A stretch of 64,000 nt of DNA from CADEED01 sp036677145. GTDB lineage: Bacteria > Pseudomonadota > Gammaproteobacteria > Steroidobacterales > Steroidobacteraceae. Below, in pieces: positions 52,766 through 61,729 of this stretch. Both the position numbers and the translations under genes were made by a program. The DNA is taken from contig JAKFFF010000101.1 of assembly GCA_036677145.1 (NCBI GenBank), positions 237,701-301,700 on the forward strand. Direction: 5' to 3'. The notes under the pieces are model-generated. The model did no database searches, had not been told where the DNA came from, and saw nothing but the letters and a program-made list of their open reading frames with translations. Within the stretch, counting starts at the first letter, position 1. Each line of letters begins with the position of its first letter.

Positions 52766-54307
52766 ATGGAACCCGCGACACGAACAGCGCCTGAGCGCCT
52801 GCCGGATGGATCACTGCGCTTTGCGGTGCGCTTCAGTCCCCCGGGTGCGCCGCGGTCCGGCGAGGGTGAACCTAATAATCTGAACCTGATCGCCGCCGGA
52901 ACCGTCACGGTCAACCCGGAAGAGGCGGTTTTCGCCGACAGCGTTTCGGGCGACGGCAAATCCCGGCGGATCGATGAGCGTCACCGGTTCCGGATGGCCG
53001 ACATCGCGAATGTCGGTTATGGCGAGGATCAGCACATGGTCGTGGTGCGCACCCGCACCGACGACCGGTATGTCATCGTCTGGATGCAGACGCGTGAAGA
53101 CGCCTTGGCGCTGCTGTCCTTGCTGCCGCGCGCCACCACGGCGGAATTCATCGAACAGCAGCACAAGACCCGGACCTTCCAGGAGCGCATGCGAACCCTC
53201 GCGCCACGCGCCCCCGTCACACCGGCCATCGTGGCGCTCAACGTCGCGGTGTTCGTGCTGATGCTGATGGCGGGTGCCGGAATGGCGGCGAGCGACCCCA
53301 GCGTCCATATCCGCTTCGGATCGAACTACGGGCCGCTGACCTGGAGCGGCGAGTACTGGCGCCTGCTGACGTCGGCCTTCATCCACTTCGGCGTCTTCCA
53401 CATCGCGTTCAACATGTACGCGCTGTACAACGGCGGCGACCTGACGGAGCGCCTGTATGGCAGCGTGCGTTACGCGGTCATCTATCTACTGTCGGCTGTC
53501 GCGGGCAGCGCGGTCAGCGGCTGGTGGAATCCGAATGCCAACAGCGCGGGTGCGTCCGGCGCGGTGTTCGGCGTGTTCGGCGCGCTGCTGGTGTTCCTGG
53601 CGGTGCGCCGCTCGGATATTCCGCTGCACCTGCTGAAATCCGCGGGCAAGGGCGCGGCGTTGTTGTGCGTGTATTCGCTGGGCTTCGGGATCGCGAGCGC
53701 ATTTTTCGACAGCCCCGTGCACATCGACAATGCGGCGCACATCGGCGGATTGTTAGGCGGCGCGTTGTCGGGACTCCTGCTGGCGCGCCCCTTCGAGCCC
53801 GAAGCGCGCGCGCGGCCGCAGCCGTTGCGGATCATTGCCGTGGTGCTCGGCATCTGCGGATTGCTCGCGTTGCTCGTGGCGCCACTCGCTTCCCATGAAG
53901 GAACCCGCGGCGCCGAGCTGAAATTGAATCGCATCATGCGGGAGCTCGATGTGTCCGAGAGCCAGGTGGTCGGGCGGCTCAATGCAATCTCCCAGGACCT
54001 GACCGCGGGCAGGATCACATCCGCGGCGGCGGCGGATGCGATGCGCCAGCAGGTGCTCTTGCCCTGGGAGCGCGCCACGCGTGAGTTGCGCAACCTGCCG
54101 CCGATCGAGCCAGCCGACTCTCTGACAGCGCGCCGGCTTGCGGTCGCCCAGAATCTGGTGGTGGCGTACGAACGCGCGTTGTCGCTGACCGCCACCGCGT
54201 TGGCCAGTGACGACGCCGCCCCGAACCCGGATTTGCAGCAAGCCTGGGAGCGGCGAAATGCGCTCGCCGCGGAGCTGCGAGAACTCGAGGAATCCGCCGG
54301 TCGGTAA
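52766..54307 (+). CDS. Rhomboid intramembrane serine protease with N- and C-terminal extensions
   Basis: A 513-residue protein. The six- to seven-helix rhomboid core spans about 150-380, with His212/Asn216 (FHIAFNMYAL), nucleophile Ser264 (GASGAVFG) and His325 (DNAAHIGG), a complete catalytic set. A 150-residue N-terminal part looks like a PH-type beta domain (VTVNPEEAVFADS, DIANVGYGEDQHMVVVRT). The C-terminal about 130 residues are a charged helical domain outside the membrane. It cleaves TM helices of unknown substrates. It diverges from trkA. Confidence 0.9.
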   Translation: MEPATRTAPERLPDGSLRFAVRFSPPGAPRSGEGEPNNLNLIAAGTVTVNPEEAVFADSVSGDGKSRRIDERHRFRMADIANVGYGEDQHMVVVRTRTDDRYVIVWMQTREDALALLSLLPRATTAEFIEQQHKTRTFQERMRTLAPRAPVTPAIVALNVAVFVLMLMAGAGMAASDPSVHIRFGSNYGPLTWSGEYWRLLTSAFIHFGVFHIAFNMYALYNGGDLTERLYGSVRYAVIYLLSAVAGSAVSGWWNPNANSAGASGAVFGVFGALLVFLAVRRSDIPLHLLKSAGKGAALLCVYSLGFGIASAFFDSPVHIDNAAHIGGLLGGALSGLLLARPFEPEARARPQPLRIIAVVLGICGLLALLVAPLASHEGTRGAELKLNRIMRELDVSESQVVGRLNAISQDLTAGRITSAAAADAMRQQVLLPWERATRELRNLPPIEPADSLTARRLAVAQNLVVAYERALSLTATALASDDAAPNPDLQQAWERRNALAAELRELEESAGR

Positions 54308-54384
54308 CCCGGGCGGAACTCGCCCGGGATCGCCAGGGTCGCATTGGGGCCAGGGTCACGTCAGAAGAAGTAGTTGGAGGCGCC

Positions 54385-54792
54385 ATGCGATTGGAATCCG
54401 CAATTGCCTTCCTGATACTCGGTGGAGCCGCGTTGGCCGCCGATCCTCCCATCGCCATCGCGCCAGAAAGACCGGCGAAGCCCGCGGTGGCGGCGCCGGC
54501 GCCAAAACCCCTGGATTTGCGCGTGGGCAACGTGCGCAACTACATGATGCCGCATGAATTAAAGGCAGCGATCAACGCGCCCGATGCGGAAAAGAACACC
54601 GTCGTCGTCGAAGGCGAACGCGAGCTGCCGCCACTGAAATCGCAGCAACCCGTCCCGAACGCGATCATGGCCCCCTTCTGGGCAATCGCGAACCCGCTGC
54701 AGGCGTGGCGGATCTTTGTCCCCGACCCGAACCGCCCACCCGCCGGCCCCCCCGACGTCGTACCACCCCCCGTCTTCCGCTGGGGTCCTTGA
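54385..54792 (+). CDS. Proline-rich exported hypothetical protein
   Basis: A 135-residue protein with a signal peptide (AIAFLILGGAALAA), a Pro/Ala-rich stretch (PERPAKPAVAAPAPKP), a short conserved-looking core (LRVGNVRNYMMPHELKAAI, NTVVVEGERELPPL) and a Pro-rich end. The composition suggests a periplasmic, partly disordered protein. AGTTGGAGG lies upstream of the ATG. No family recognised. A strong palindrome begins 7 bases past its stop. Confidence 0.65.
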   Translation: MRLESAIAFLILGGAALAADPPIAIAPERPAKPAVAAPAPKPLDLRVGNVRNYMMPHELKAAINAPDAEKNTVVVEGERELPPLKSQQPVPNAIMAPFWAIANPLQAWRIFVPDPNRPPAGPPDVVPPPVFRWGP

Positions 54793-54798
54793 AAGGTC

Positions 54799-54866
54799 GG
54801 TGCCGGGTGAGAAAAGACTGAGTTAGCTATCTGGATGACTAACTCAGTCTTTTCTCACCCGGCACC
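54799..54866. repeat. Perfect 28-bp inverted repeat between convergent genes
   Basis: Left arm 54799-54826 and right arm 54839-54866 are exact reverse complements, with a 12-base loop. Arms begin GGTGCCGGGTGAGAAAAGAC. It fills the gap between the hypothetical gene and the pyrF stop (54869). It may end transcription from both sides, and its form resembles palindromic REP/RAYT-type elements. Confidence 0.9.
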
Positions 54867-54868
54867 AA

Positions 54869-55690
54869 CTATCGGTGGGAGTTGATCGAATCGCGCAGGT
54901 CGGTCGCGGCCTTGCGAGCGGCATCGGCGAAGTCGGCGCCCGAGCTCGCGTAGAGAATCGCGCGTGAAGAGCTGATCACGAGCCCCGTGCCGGACGCGGT
55001 CTTGCCCTTCGCCATTACCTTCGCGACGTCGCCGCCCTGCGCGCCGACACCGGGCACGAGGAAGGGCAGATCGCCCACCTGCGAACGGATGTCCGCGAGT
55101 TCATCGGGATAGGTCGCGCCGACCACCAGCATGCAGTTCCCCGCGGTGTTCCACTCTTTCGCCACGCGCTCGGCGACCACCTGGAACAGCTTCCTGCCGC
55201 CGACGTCGAGATCCTGAAAATCCTTCGCGCCGGGGTTGCTCGTGCGGCACAGGATGATGACGCCCTTGTCCTCGTGCTTGAGGAATGGCTCGACGGAATC
55301 GCGTCCCAGATACGGATTCACCGTCACCGCGTCCGCGCCATAACGCTCGAACGCCTCCTGCGCGTACTGCTCGGCAGTGCTGCCGATGTCGCCGCGTTTG
55401 GAATCCAGGATCACGATGGCATTCGGCGCCGTCGTCTTGATGTAGGCGATGGTGTGTTCGAGCTGGTTCTCCGCGGCATGCGCGGCGTAGTGCGCGAACT
55501 GCGGCTTGTACGCGCACACGAGATCCTTGGTGGCGTCCACGATCGCCTTGTTGAAGGCGAAGATGCCGCCCGGGGCGTCACGGAACTGGTCGGGAAACTT
55601 CTTCGGCTCCGGATCGAGCCCCACGCATACCAGGGAATTGGTCGCCTGCCAGGCGGCGGCGAGCTTTGCGCCGAATGATAGAGCAGCCAT
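54869..55690 (-). CDS. pyrF: Orotidine 5'-phosphate decarboxylase (type 2)
   Basis: A 273-residue enzyme of the longer PyrF subfamily. VCVGLDPEPKKFPD at the start, KPQFAHYA, catalytic DSKRGDIGSTAEQYA near residue 95, and LVPGVGAQGGD. It converts OMP to UMP in the last step of pyrimidine synthesis. The ATG overlaps the uvrD stop (TAATG), so the two are co-translated. Confidence 0.96.
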   Translation of the reverse strand: MAALSFGAKLAAAWQATNSLVCVGLDPEPKKFPDQFRDAPGGIFAFNKAIVDATKDLVCAYKPQFAHYAAHAAENQLEHTIAYIKTTAPNAIVILDSKRGDIGSTAEQYAQEAFERYGADAVTVNPYLGRDSVEPFLKHEDKGVIILCRTSNPGAKDFQDLDVGGRKLFQVVAERVAKEWNTAGNCMLVVGATYPDELADIRSQVGDLPFLVPGVGAQGGDVAKVMAKGKTASGTGLVISSSRAILYASSGADFADAARKAATDLRDSINSHR

Positions 55691-57867
55691 TATCTAACTA
55701 CCTCGAGGTACTCCAGCATCATGATCTTGCGCCCGAGAGACGCGAAGTTCACTTCGATGTTCGCCTGCGGCCCGTGACCTTCCACTTTCAGGATCACACC
55801 TTCGCCGAATTTCTTGTGCCGCACGCGCGCGCCGAGTTTCACGCCCGGCGCGAGCTCCTCGACCGGCGCGCGGAAGCGCCCCGCGGCCACGGGCCGCGAA
55901 ATCTGGATGCGCGGCCGCACTTCTTCGATGAGTTCTTCCGGGATCTCCGCGATGAATCGCGACGGCGTGCCGAAACTGTCCATGCCGTGCAGCCGGCGCT
56001 GCTCGGCATACGTCATGTACAGCTGCTTCATCGCGCGCGTCGTGCCGACATAACAGAGACGGCGTTCTTCCTCGAGTCCTTCCGGATCATTGAGCGAACG
56101 CTGATGCGGGAACAACCCGTCTTCCATGCCCGCGAGGAACACCACCGGGAACTCCAGGCCCTTCGCGGTGTGCAGCGTCATCATCTGCACGCAGTCTTCC
56201 CAGGCTTCCGCCTGGCCTTCGCCCGACTCCAGCACCGCGTGCGCGAGGAACGACTCGAGCGGCGGTAGCTTCTCTTCATCGGAGGGACCCGTGGTGTCCG
56301 GCTCGAAGCCGCGCGCGGCGGAAACGAGTTCGTCCAGGTTCTCGATGCGCGCTTCGCCGCGGTCGCTGGCCTTTTCTTTCTTGAAGTGGTCGACGAGCCC
56401 CGAGTTGCTGATCACGTGATCCACCTGCTCGTGCAGCTCCAGGCCCTGGATGTCGGCGCCCAGCTGTTCGATCAGCTTCAGGAAGCCGTTCACCGCGGCC
56501 TCGGCTTTCGGACCCAGCGCGCCATTGGCGATGCAATGCGCTGCGGCGGTCCACAAATGCGTGCCGGCGGCCTTGGCCTGCTCGCGGATCACATCGAGCG
56601 ACTTGGCGCCGATGCCGCGCACCGGCAGATTCACCACGCGCTCGAACGACGCATCGTCGGCATGGTTCGTGATGATTCGCAGGTACGCGAGCGCGTCCTT
56701 GATTTCCGCGCGTTCGAAGAACCGCAGGCCGCCATACACCTTGTATGGAATGCGGGCCGACATGAATATTTCTTCGAACACGCGCGACTGCGCGTTGCTT
56801 CTATAAAGAATGGCCACGTCGCGTCGCGCGCCGCCCTGGTTCACCCAGTCGCGGATGCGGTGCATGACGAACTCGGCCTCGTCGCGCTCGTTGAACGCGG
56901 CGTACAACCTGATGTGTTCGCCCTCCGCGCCCGAGGTCCACAGATTCTTGCCGAGCCGGCCCGTGTTGTTCGAGATCAGCGCATTCGCGGCCTTGAGGAT
57001 GTTGCCGGTCGAGCGATAGTTCTGCTCGAGGCGGTACATCTTGGCCGCCGGGTAATCCTTCGTGAACCGGGTGAGGTTCTCCACGCGCGCGCCGCGCCAG
57101 CGATAGATGGACTGGTCGTCGTCACCGACCACGAACGGCGCGCCGTCGGGCCCCGCCACCAGCAACGCCCACGCGTACTGAATGGAGTTCGTGTCCTGGA
57201 ACTCATCGATGAGCACGTGGCGAAAGCGATGCCGGTAGTGCTTGAGAATCTCCGGACGATCGCGCCACAGCTCGTACGCGCGCAGCAGCAGCTCCGCGAA
57301 ATCCACCACGCCGGTGCGCTGGCACTGCGCCTCGTATTCCTTGTAGATCTTGATGAGCTGCGCGCGGGTCGGATCGCCGGCATCCTTCAGTGTGCCCGGA
57401 CGGAAGCCTTCATCTTTATTGTGGTTGATGAACCACTGGATTTCGCGCGGCACCCAGCGGGTGTCATCGAGCTCCATCGCTTTCACGATCTTCTTGATGA
57501 GGCGCAACTGATCCTCGCCATCGAGGATCTGGAAGCTCTGCGGCAGGTTGGCGTCGCGCCAGTGCAGGCGCAGCAGGCGATGCGCGATGCCGTGGAACGT
57601 GCCCACCCACATCGCGCTGCCCGGGATGCCTAACAACCTTTCGATGCGCGAGCGCATCTCGGCGGCGGCCTTGTTCGTGAACGTCACCGCGAGGATCGAA
57701 TGCGGCGACGCGCCCTCGTTCTGGATGACCCACGCGATGCGATGGATGAGTACGCGTGTCTTGCCCGAGCCCGCACCCGCGAGCACGAGCACCGGACCAA
57801 CGGGAGCGCTGACCGCCGCGCGCTGCGCGTCGTTGAGGCCGGAAAGGAGTGCGGAGGTGTCGTTCAT
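55690..57867 (-). CDS. uvrD: DNA helicase II, UvrD family
   Basis: A 725-residue SF1 helicase, normal length. Walker A LAGAGSGKTRVLIHRIAWV, Walker B LIDEFQDTNSIQYAW, GDDDQSIYRWRGA, LEQNYRST, LMTLHTAKGLEFPVV-type motif V and YVGTTRAMKQLYM motif VI. The C-terminal Tudor-like tail ends LGRKIMMLEYLEVVR. It acts in nucleotide-excision and mismatch repair. Confidence 0.96.
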   Translation of the reverse strand: MNDTSALLSGLNDAQRAAVSAPVGPVLVLAGAGSGKTRVLIHRIAWVIQNEGASPHSILAVTFTNKAAAEMRSRIERLLGIPGSAMWVGTFHGIAHRLLRLHWRDANLPQSFQILDGEDQLRLIKKIVKAMELDDTRWVPREIQWFINHNKDEGFRPGTLKDAGDPTRAQLIKIYKEYEAQCQRTGVVDFAELLLRAYELWRDRPEILKHYRHRFRHVLIDEFQDTNSIQYAWALLVAGPDGAPFVVGDDDQSIYRWRGARVENLTRFTKDYPAAKMYRLEQNYRSTGNILKAANALISNNTGRLGKNLWTSGAEGEHIRLYAAFNERDEAEFVMHRIRDWVNQGGARRDVAILYRSNAQSRVFEEIFMSARIPYKVYGGLRFFERAEIKDALAYLRIITNHADDASFERVVNLPVRGIGAKSLDVIREQAKAAGTHLWTAAAHCIANGALGPKAEAAVNGFLKLIEQLGADIQGLELHEQVDHVISNSGLVDHFKKEKASDRGEARIENLDELVSAARGFEPDTTGPSDEEKLPPLESFLAHAVLESGEGQAEAWEDCVQMMTLHTAKGLEFPVVFLAGMEDGLFPHQRSLNDPEGLEEERRLCYVGTTRAMKQLYMTYAEQRRLHGMDSFGTPSRFIAEIPEELIEEVRPRIQISRPVAAGRFRAPVEELAPGVKLGARVRHKKFGEGVILKVEGHGPQANIEVNFASLGRKIMMLEYLEVVR

Positions 57868-57884
57868 GGGGGCGCGAATGATAA

Positions 57885-57930
57885 GGGGTCCGGCTCCATT
57901 TTTCGTCCCCGAAAAATGATGCCAGACCCC
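57885..57930. repeat. Imperfect palindrome upstream of uvrD (REP-like)
   Basis: Arms of about 21 bases starting GGGGTC match at 18 of 21 positions around a 4-base centre. GGGGTC-ended palindromes with a poly-T/A core are typical of REP/RAYT-related intergenic elements. It lies between uvrD and the permease gene, which reads towards it. Confidence 0.7.
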
Positions 57931-57948
57931 AATTTCCTGTCGCCGATT

Positions 57949-59049
57949 TCAGCCGCCCGGTTGCGCCGGTTCTTCCGCCTGCGCATCGAGCTGTGGCTTG
58001 TTCGGCGTAATGACCTTTTCATCGAAGTAATCGACGATCGCCGCGGCCAGCGCCAGAAAGACCGGTCCCACGACCACACCGATTGCACCGAACGCGCCGA
58101 TGCCGCCGACCACGCCGACGAACACCGTGAATGCGGAGACCGGCGCATACCGCGACACGAGTATCGGTCGCAGGATGTTGTCCGAGGTCGACACGATCAC
58201 GCCGAGGACCAGCAGAAATATCGTCATGCCCCATTCGCCGGCATACGCGAGGTACAACGTGCCGGGTATCCACACCATGGCGGCACCGCCCGCGGGCAGT
58301 AGCGCGAATATCGTCGCGAGCACGCCGAACACCACCGGCGACGGCAACCCCGCGATCGCGAAACCAATGCCGACCATCGCGCCCTGCAATATCGCGGTGA
58401 GGCCGATGCCGTAGAACACGCCCCGCGCGACACTCGACAGATGGTTGAACAACTGTTCGCGATGCTCGGCCGGCACCGGAATCAGCCGCTGCAGCCGGTT
58501 GAACATCGACGCGCCGTCGCGAAGCATGAAGAAAAGGATGAACAACATGAAAAAGAAGCCGACCAGCGTGCCCAGCGCCGACAGCACGAATCCGCCGCCG
58601 ACCGTGGCGGCGTTTTTCAGCAGGCCCTGGGCCGAGTTCGTGATCCAGTCCTGGATATCCGTGCTGCTCACCATGAGCTGCTCCCGCGCCATGCGCGCGG
58701 CCGGGCCGATCACCGGGTACTTCTCCAGTTGCAGCAGCAGGCTGCCGTCGAGCTTGAAGTCGCGCTCCTGAACGTAGTCCACCAGCGCGCGCGCCTGGTT
58801 CGCGAACGCGATGCCGAGAAACGTGAGCGGCACGAGCAGCACGAACGGCGTGAGGCCAGTGAGGATGCCGGCCGATACACCATTGCGGCCCCGGAGCTTG
58901 CGCGTCAGCCAGATGTGCAGTGGGTAAAGAATGAAGGCGAGGAATATCGCCCAGGCCATCGAGCCGGCGAAAGGCTTGAGCACGAGCAGCAGCAGATAGC
59001 CGATGACGGCGGCGAGAACCACGAAGAATGCTTTGGTGTAAAACTCCAC
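57949..59049 (-). CDS. AI-2E-family transporter (YdiK/PerM type)
   Basis: A 366-residue permease with about eight TM helices. Family segments: LKPFAGSMAWAIFLAFILYPLHIWL near the N-terminus, GVFYGIGLTAILQGAMVGIGF, PLPAGGAAMVWIPGTLYL-like and DNILRPILVSRYAPVSAFTVFVGVVGGIGAFGAIGVVVGPV. Members move solutes ranging from AI-2 to Na+/H+; the substrate is not readable. No ribosome-binding oddity. Confidence 0.88.
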   Translation of the reverse strand: MEFYTKAFFVVLAAVIGYLLLLVLKPFAGSMAWAIFLAFILYPLHIWLTRKLRGRNGVSAGILTGLTPFVLLVPLTFLGIAFANQARALVDYVQERDFKLDGSLLLQLEKYPVIGPAARMAREQLMVSSTDIQDWITNSAQGLLKNAATVGGGFVLSALGTLVGFFFMLFILFFMLRDGASMFNRLQRLIPVPAEHREQLFNHLSSVARGVFYGIGLTAILQGAMVGIGFAIAGLPSPVVFGVLATIFALLPAGGAAMVWIPGTLYLAYAGEWGMTIFLLVLGVIVSTSDNILRPILVSRYAPVSAFTVFVGVVGGIGAFGAIGVVVGPVFLALAAAIVDYFDEKVITPNKPQLDAQAEEPAQPGG

Positions 59050-59163
59050 GCACGGGCTCCCTGGCGCTCGGCTAACGGAATGTACGCGAATGAAGGGCGG
59101 CGGTCATTCGTTGTCACGCATCGGTAGCTCCGGTCAGATAACAACAACTGCCAAGGAGAAGTC

Positions 59164-59505
59164 ATGCTCACGTTCCTGCTCGTCATCTCGGTCATCGTCG
59201 CGCTGGTCGTATTTCCGGTGATGATCGCGGCCCGCTGGGTCGGGGCCGGCAAGACCGGGTTTGGATCCGCCCTGCTGGCGGTCATTCTCCAGGTCTGTCT
59301 GGCGAACGTGGTCGACAAGTTCGTTACAAGCGAAATAGTCTCGATAGCGGTGTCGCTGGTGGTCGGCGCCGCGATCTACGCCATGGTGCTCGACACGACC
59401 ATGCTGAAGGGATTTCTCATCAGCATCCTGGCGACGATCATCGCGTTCGTGGCCGCGTTCGTGCTCGCCGGTACCTTCCTCGCCACCGCGGGCCTGCCGG
59501 CCTGA
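59164..59505 (+). CDS. Small integral membrane protein
   Basis: A 113-residue protein with four predicted TM helices (LLVISVIVALVVFPVMIAA, SALLAVILQVCLANVV, VSIAVSLVVGAAIYAMVL, GFLISILATIIAFVAAFVLAGTF). AAGGAG lies about seven bases before the ATG. Similar four-helix proteins are common in these bacteria; I do not recognise a named family. Confidence 0.7.
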   Translation: MLTFLLVISVIVALVVFPVMIAARWVGAGKTGFGSALLAVILQVCLANVVDKFVTSEIVSIAVSLVVGAAIYAMVLDTTMLKGFLISILATIIAFVAAFVLAGTFLATAGLPA

Positions 59506-59623
59506 TCGCCGGCGCAGTGGCCCTAACCACCCCCCGGCGTTAGAGTTCGCCCTGTAAATCGAATGCCGACGGGGAGTTACTGCGGTACGCATTCGATCAC
59601 CGGCCGGGCGAAAATTTCCTGAA

Positions 59624-59986
59624 ATGATCACGCGTGAAATCCTCCAGCAGATGTTCGACAGCGTCGCCGAGGAAGGCCGCTGGGACATGTCGCAACCGCT
59701 GTTGTGGGGCTATTTCTTCACGCATTGGGAGAAAGGACCGCTGGAGAAGGCCGTGCCGCTGCTGCGCGCGCGCGACTACGAATTCGTGGACCTGTACCTG
59801 AGTGACAAGGAACATCCGGACGACGAAGATCTCTGGTGGCTGCACGTGCAGCGGGTGGAAGCCCATTCGGTCGACACCCTGTTTGCCCGGAACGAGCAGC
59901 TCTACGAATTCGCGGCGGCGCACGGGCTCGATTCATACGACGGGATGGATGTCGGTCCCGCAGAATCGTCCGACTCCCGGAACTGA
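59624..59986 (+). CDS. RraB-like RNase E regulator-domain protein
   Basis: A 120-residue acidic protein. WGYFFTHWEKGPLEKAVPLLRARDYEFVDLYLSD and LWWLHVQRVEAHSVDTLFARNEQLYEFAAAHGLDSYDGMDVGP match the RraB (DUF1260) domain. RraB of E. coli binds RNase E and limits mRNA decay; whether this short acidic form does so is not established. It lies 8 bases before the next membrane-protein gene. Confidence 0.83.
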   Translation: MITREILQQMFDSVAEEGRWDMSQPLLWGYFFTHWEKGPLEKAVPLLRARDYEFVDLYLSDKEHPDDEDLWWLHVQRVEAHSVDTLFARNEQLYEFAAAHGLDSYDGMDVGPAESSDSRN

Positions 59987-59994
59987 GCAAAGCC

Positions 59995-60498
59995 ATGACA
60001 CCGCACCAGATCGTCGTCGTCGTTCTGCGCCTCGTGGCGATGGTGTGGCTGATCCACACCCTCACTCACATGTACGGCCTGTTCGCGGTTTTCGACGATG
60101 CGTCGGGCGTCAGCCTGAGCCGTCCCATCGTGCTGCTGTCCGCCGTGGTGCAGGTCGCCGTCTGCCTGGGGTTGTGGTTCTTCCCGTCGACGGTCGCGGC
60201 GAACCTGCTGCGCTCCGGACAAGCCCCCCACGAGCCGGCGCCCGCCCGGCCCATCATCGAGTGGCAAACGCTCGGCGTGGTCCTCGTCGGCATCTGGGCG
60301 CTGACGCAGGCGATCCCCGACACCGTCTACTGGGTGACGTATTACGCCATGCTGTCCGGCAGCGACATGAGCTTCTTCGATCTCGATCCGGATCAGAAGG
60401 CGAACGCACTCGCCACCGCCGTGCAGCTCATCATCGGAGTGTGGCTGCTGCTGGGTGCCAGGGGTTTCGCGGCCAGGTTGTTCAAGACGCAGCCGTAA
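59995..60498 (+). CDS. Integral membrane protein, four TM helices
   Basis: A 167-residue protein with four TM helices (VVVVLRLVAMVWLIHTL, PIVLLSAVVQVAVCLGLWFFP, WQTLGVVLVGIWALTQAIPDTVYWV, ALATAVQLIIGVWLLLG). No family recognised. It starts 8 bases after the RraB-like gene and ends 4 before the VOC gene, consistent with an operon. Confidence 0.72.
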   Translation: MTPHQIVVVVLRLVAMVWLIHTLTHMYGLFAVFDDASGVSLSRPIVLLSAVVQVAVCLGLWFFPSTVAANLLRSGQAPHEPAPARPIIEWQTLGVVLVGIWALTQAIPDTVYWVTYYAMLSGSDMSFFDLDPDQKANALATAVQLIIGVWLLLGARGFAARLFKTQP

Positions 60499-60502
60499 TC
60501 AC

Positions 60503-60892
60503 ATGCCGGACCGGATCATCCACCACGTCGATTTTTCGGTGAACGATTTCGCGGTGAGCCGCGCCTTCTACCAGGCGCTGCTCGCACCGCTGGGCCTGGC
60601 GCTCGTGCTGGAGTTCGATCGTGGCGGCGGGCGATTGCTCGCGGGCTTTGGCTCGCCGCCGGACCCGGTGTTCTGGATCCGTTCCGGCAAACCCTTCACC
60701 GACCGGCAGCACGTGGCATTCGTCACGGATTCGCGCGCCGCGGTGGATGCGTTTCACCACGCCGGGCTTGGGGCGGGCGGAACGAGTAATGGCGCTCCCG
60801 GCCTTCGCCCCAACTATGCCGCTAACTATTACGCGGCCTATGTGCTCGACCCCGACGGCCACAACATCGAAGCGGTTTGCCGGAACGGTTGA
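60503..60892 (+). CDS. VOC-superfamily (glyoxalase-like) protein
   Basis: A 129-residue single-domain protein: IIHHVDFSVNDFAVSRAFYQ at the start, QHVAFVTDSRAAVDAFH in the middle and YYAAYVLDPDGHNIEAVC at the end, the beta-alpha-beta-beta-beta pattern with His and Glu metal-ligand positions. Substrate unknown; may be a dioxygenase, lyase or antibiotic-resistance-type binding protein. ATG at 60503 follows the previous stop by 4 bases. Confidence 0.84.
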   Translation: MPDRIIHHVDFSVNDFAVSRAFYQALLAPLGLALVLEFDRGGGRLLAGFGSPPDPVFWIRSGKPFTDRQHVAFVTDSRAAVDAFHHAGLGAGGTSNGAPGLRPNYAANYYAAYVLDPDGHNIEAVCRNG

Positions 60893-60958
60893 GAATCGTC
60901 GCCGGACCGAGGCGCCGGATGTAGTCTCGCCGTAACGAGTGCAGGTTGAAATGCGCGC

Positions 60959-61729
60959 ATGAGCTTTCTCGTCATCTGTGCAGTCGCGCTACTGGCTTCG
61001 GCGCTGACATTTTTCTCCGGCTTCGGGCTCGGCACGTTGTTGCTGCCGGCGTTTGCGTTGTTCGTGCCCATCGAACAGGCCGTGGCGCTCACCGCCATCG
61101 TCCATCTGCTCAACAGTCTCTTCAAACTACTGCTGACGGGCCGACACGCCGACTGGCGGGTCGTGTTGCGCTTCGGTTTGCCGGCCCTCGTGATGTCGTT
61201 CGCCGGCGCCTGGTTGCTGCTGTGGCTCGCGGGTGGCGCGCCATTGTTTACCTACGCGCCGTTCGGCCGCGTCGTCAGTGTCATGCCCGCGAACTTCGTC
61301 ATCGGGCTGTTGCTGCTCGGGTTCGCGCTGCTCGAGTTCCTGCCGGCCTTCCGCGAACTCGCGTTCCCGCCGAAATATCTGCCGGTGGGCGGCGCGCTCA
61401 GCGGATTTTTCGGCGGATTGTCCGGCATGCAGGGCGCGTTGCGTTCGGCGTTCCTGGTGCGCGCCGGACTGTCCCGGGAAGGTTTCATCGCCACCGGCGT
61501 CGTGCTGGCCTGTGTGGTCGACCTCGCGCGCCTGGCTATCTACTCGAACCTGGAGTGGAAGAGCTTGACTCCGAACCTTCCCCTGCTGGGCGCCGCGGTC
61601 TGCGCGGCGTTCGCCGGCGCGGCTCTCGGCAACCGCTACCTGCGGAAAATGACGTTGCCGGGCATTCAGCGATTGGTCGCGGTGCTGCTGGTCGCCGTCG
61701 CGCTGGGATTGATGTCCGGCTTGCTCTGA
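60959..61729 (+). CDS. TauE/SafE-family membrane exporter
   Basis: A 256-residue permease with about eight TM helices. FFSGFGLGTLLLPAF and GALSGFFGGLSGMQGALRSAFLV are the paired Gly-rich loops of TauE/SafE proteins. The family exports sulfite, sulfoacetate and other small anions. Its last 64 coding bases overlap, on the opposite strand, the end of the EamA gene. Confidence 0.87.
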   Translation: MSFLVICAVALLASALTFFSGFGLGTLLLPAFALFVPIEQAVALTAIVHLLNSLFKLLLTGRHADWRVVLRFGLPALVMSFAGAWLLLWLAGGAPLFTYAPFGRVVSVMPANFVIGLLLLGFALLEFLPAFRELAFPPKYLPVGGALSGFFGGLSGMQGALRSAFLVRAGLSREGFIATGVVLACVVDLARLAIYSNLEWKSLTPNLPLLGAAVCAAFAGAALGNRYLRKMTLPGIQRLVAVLLVAVALGLMSGLL

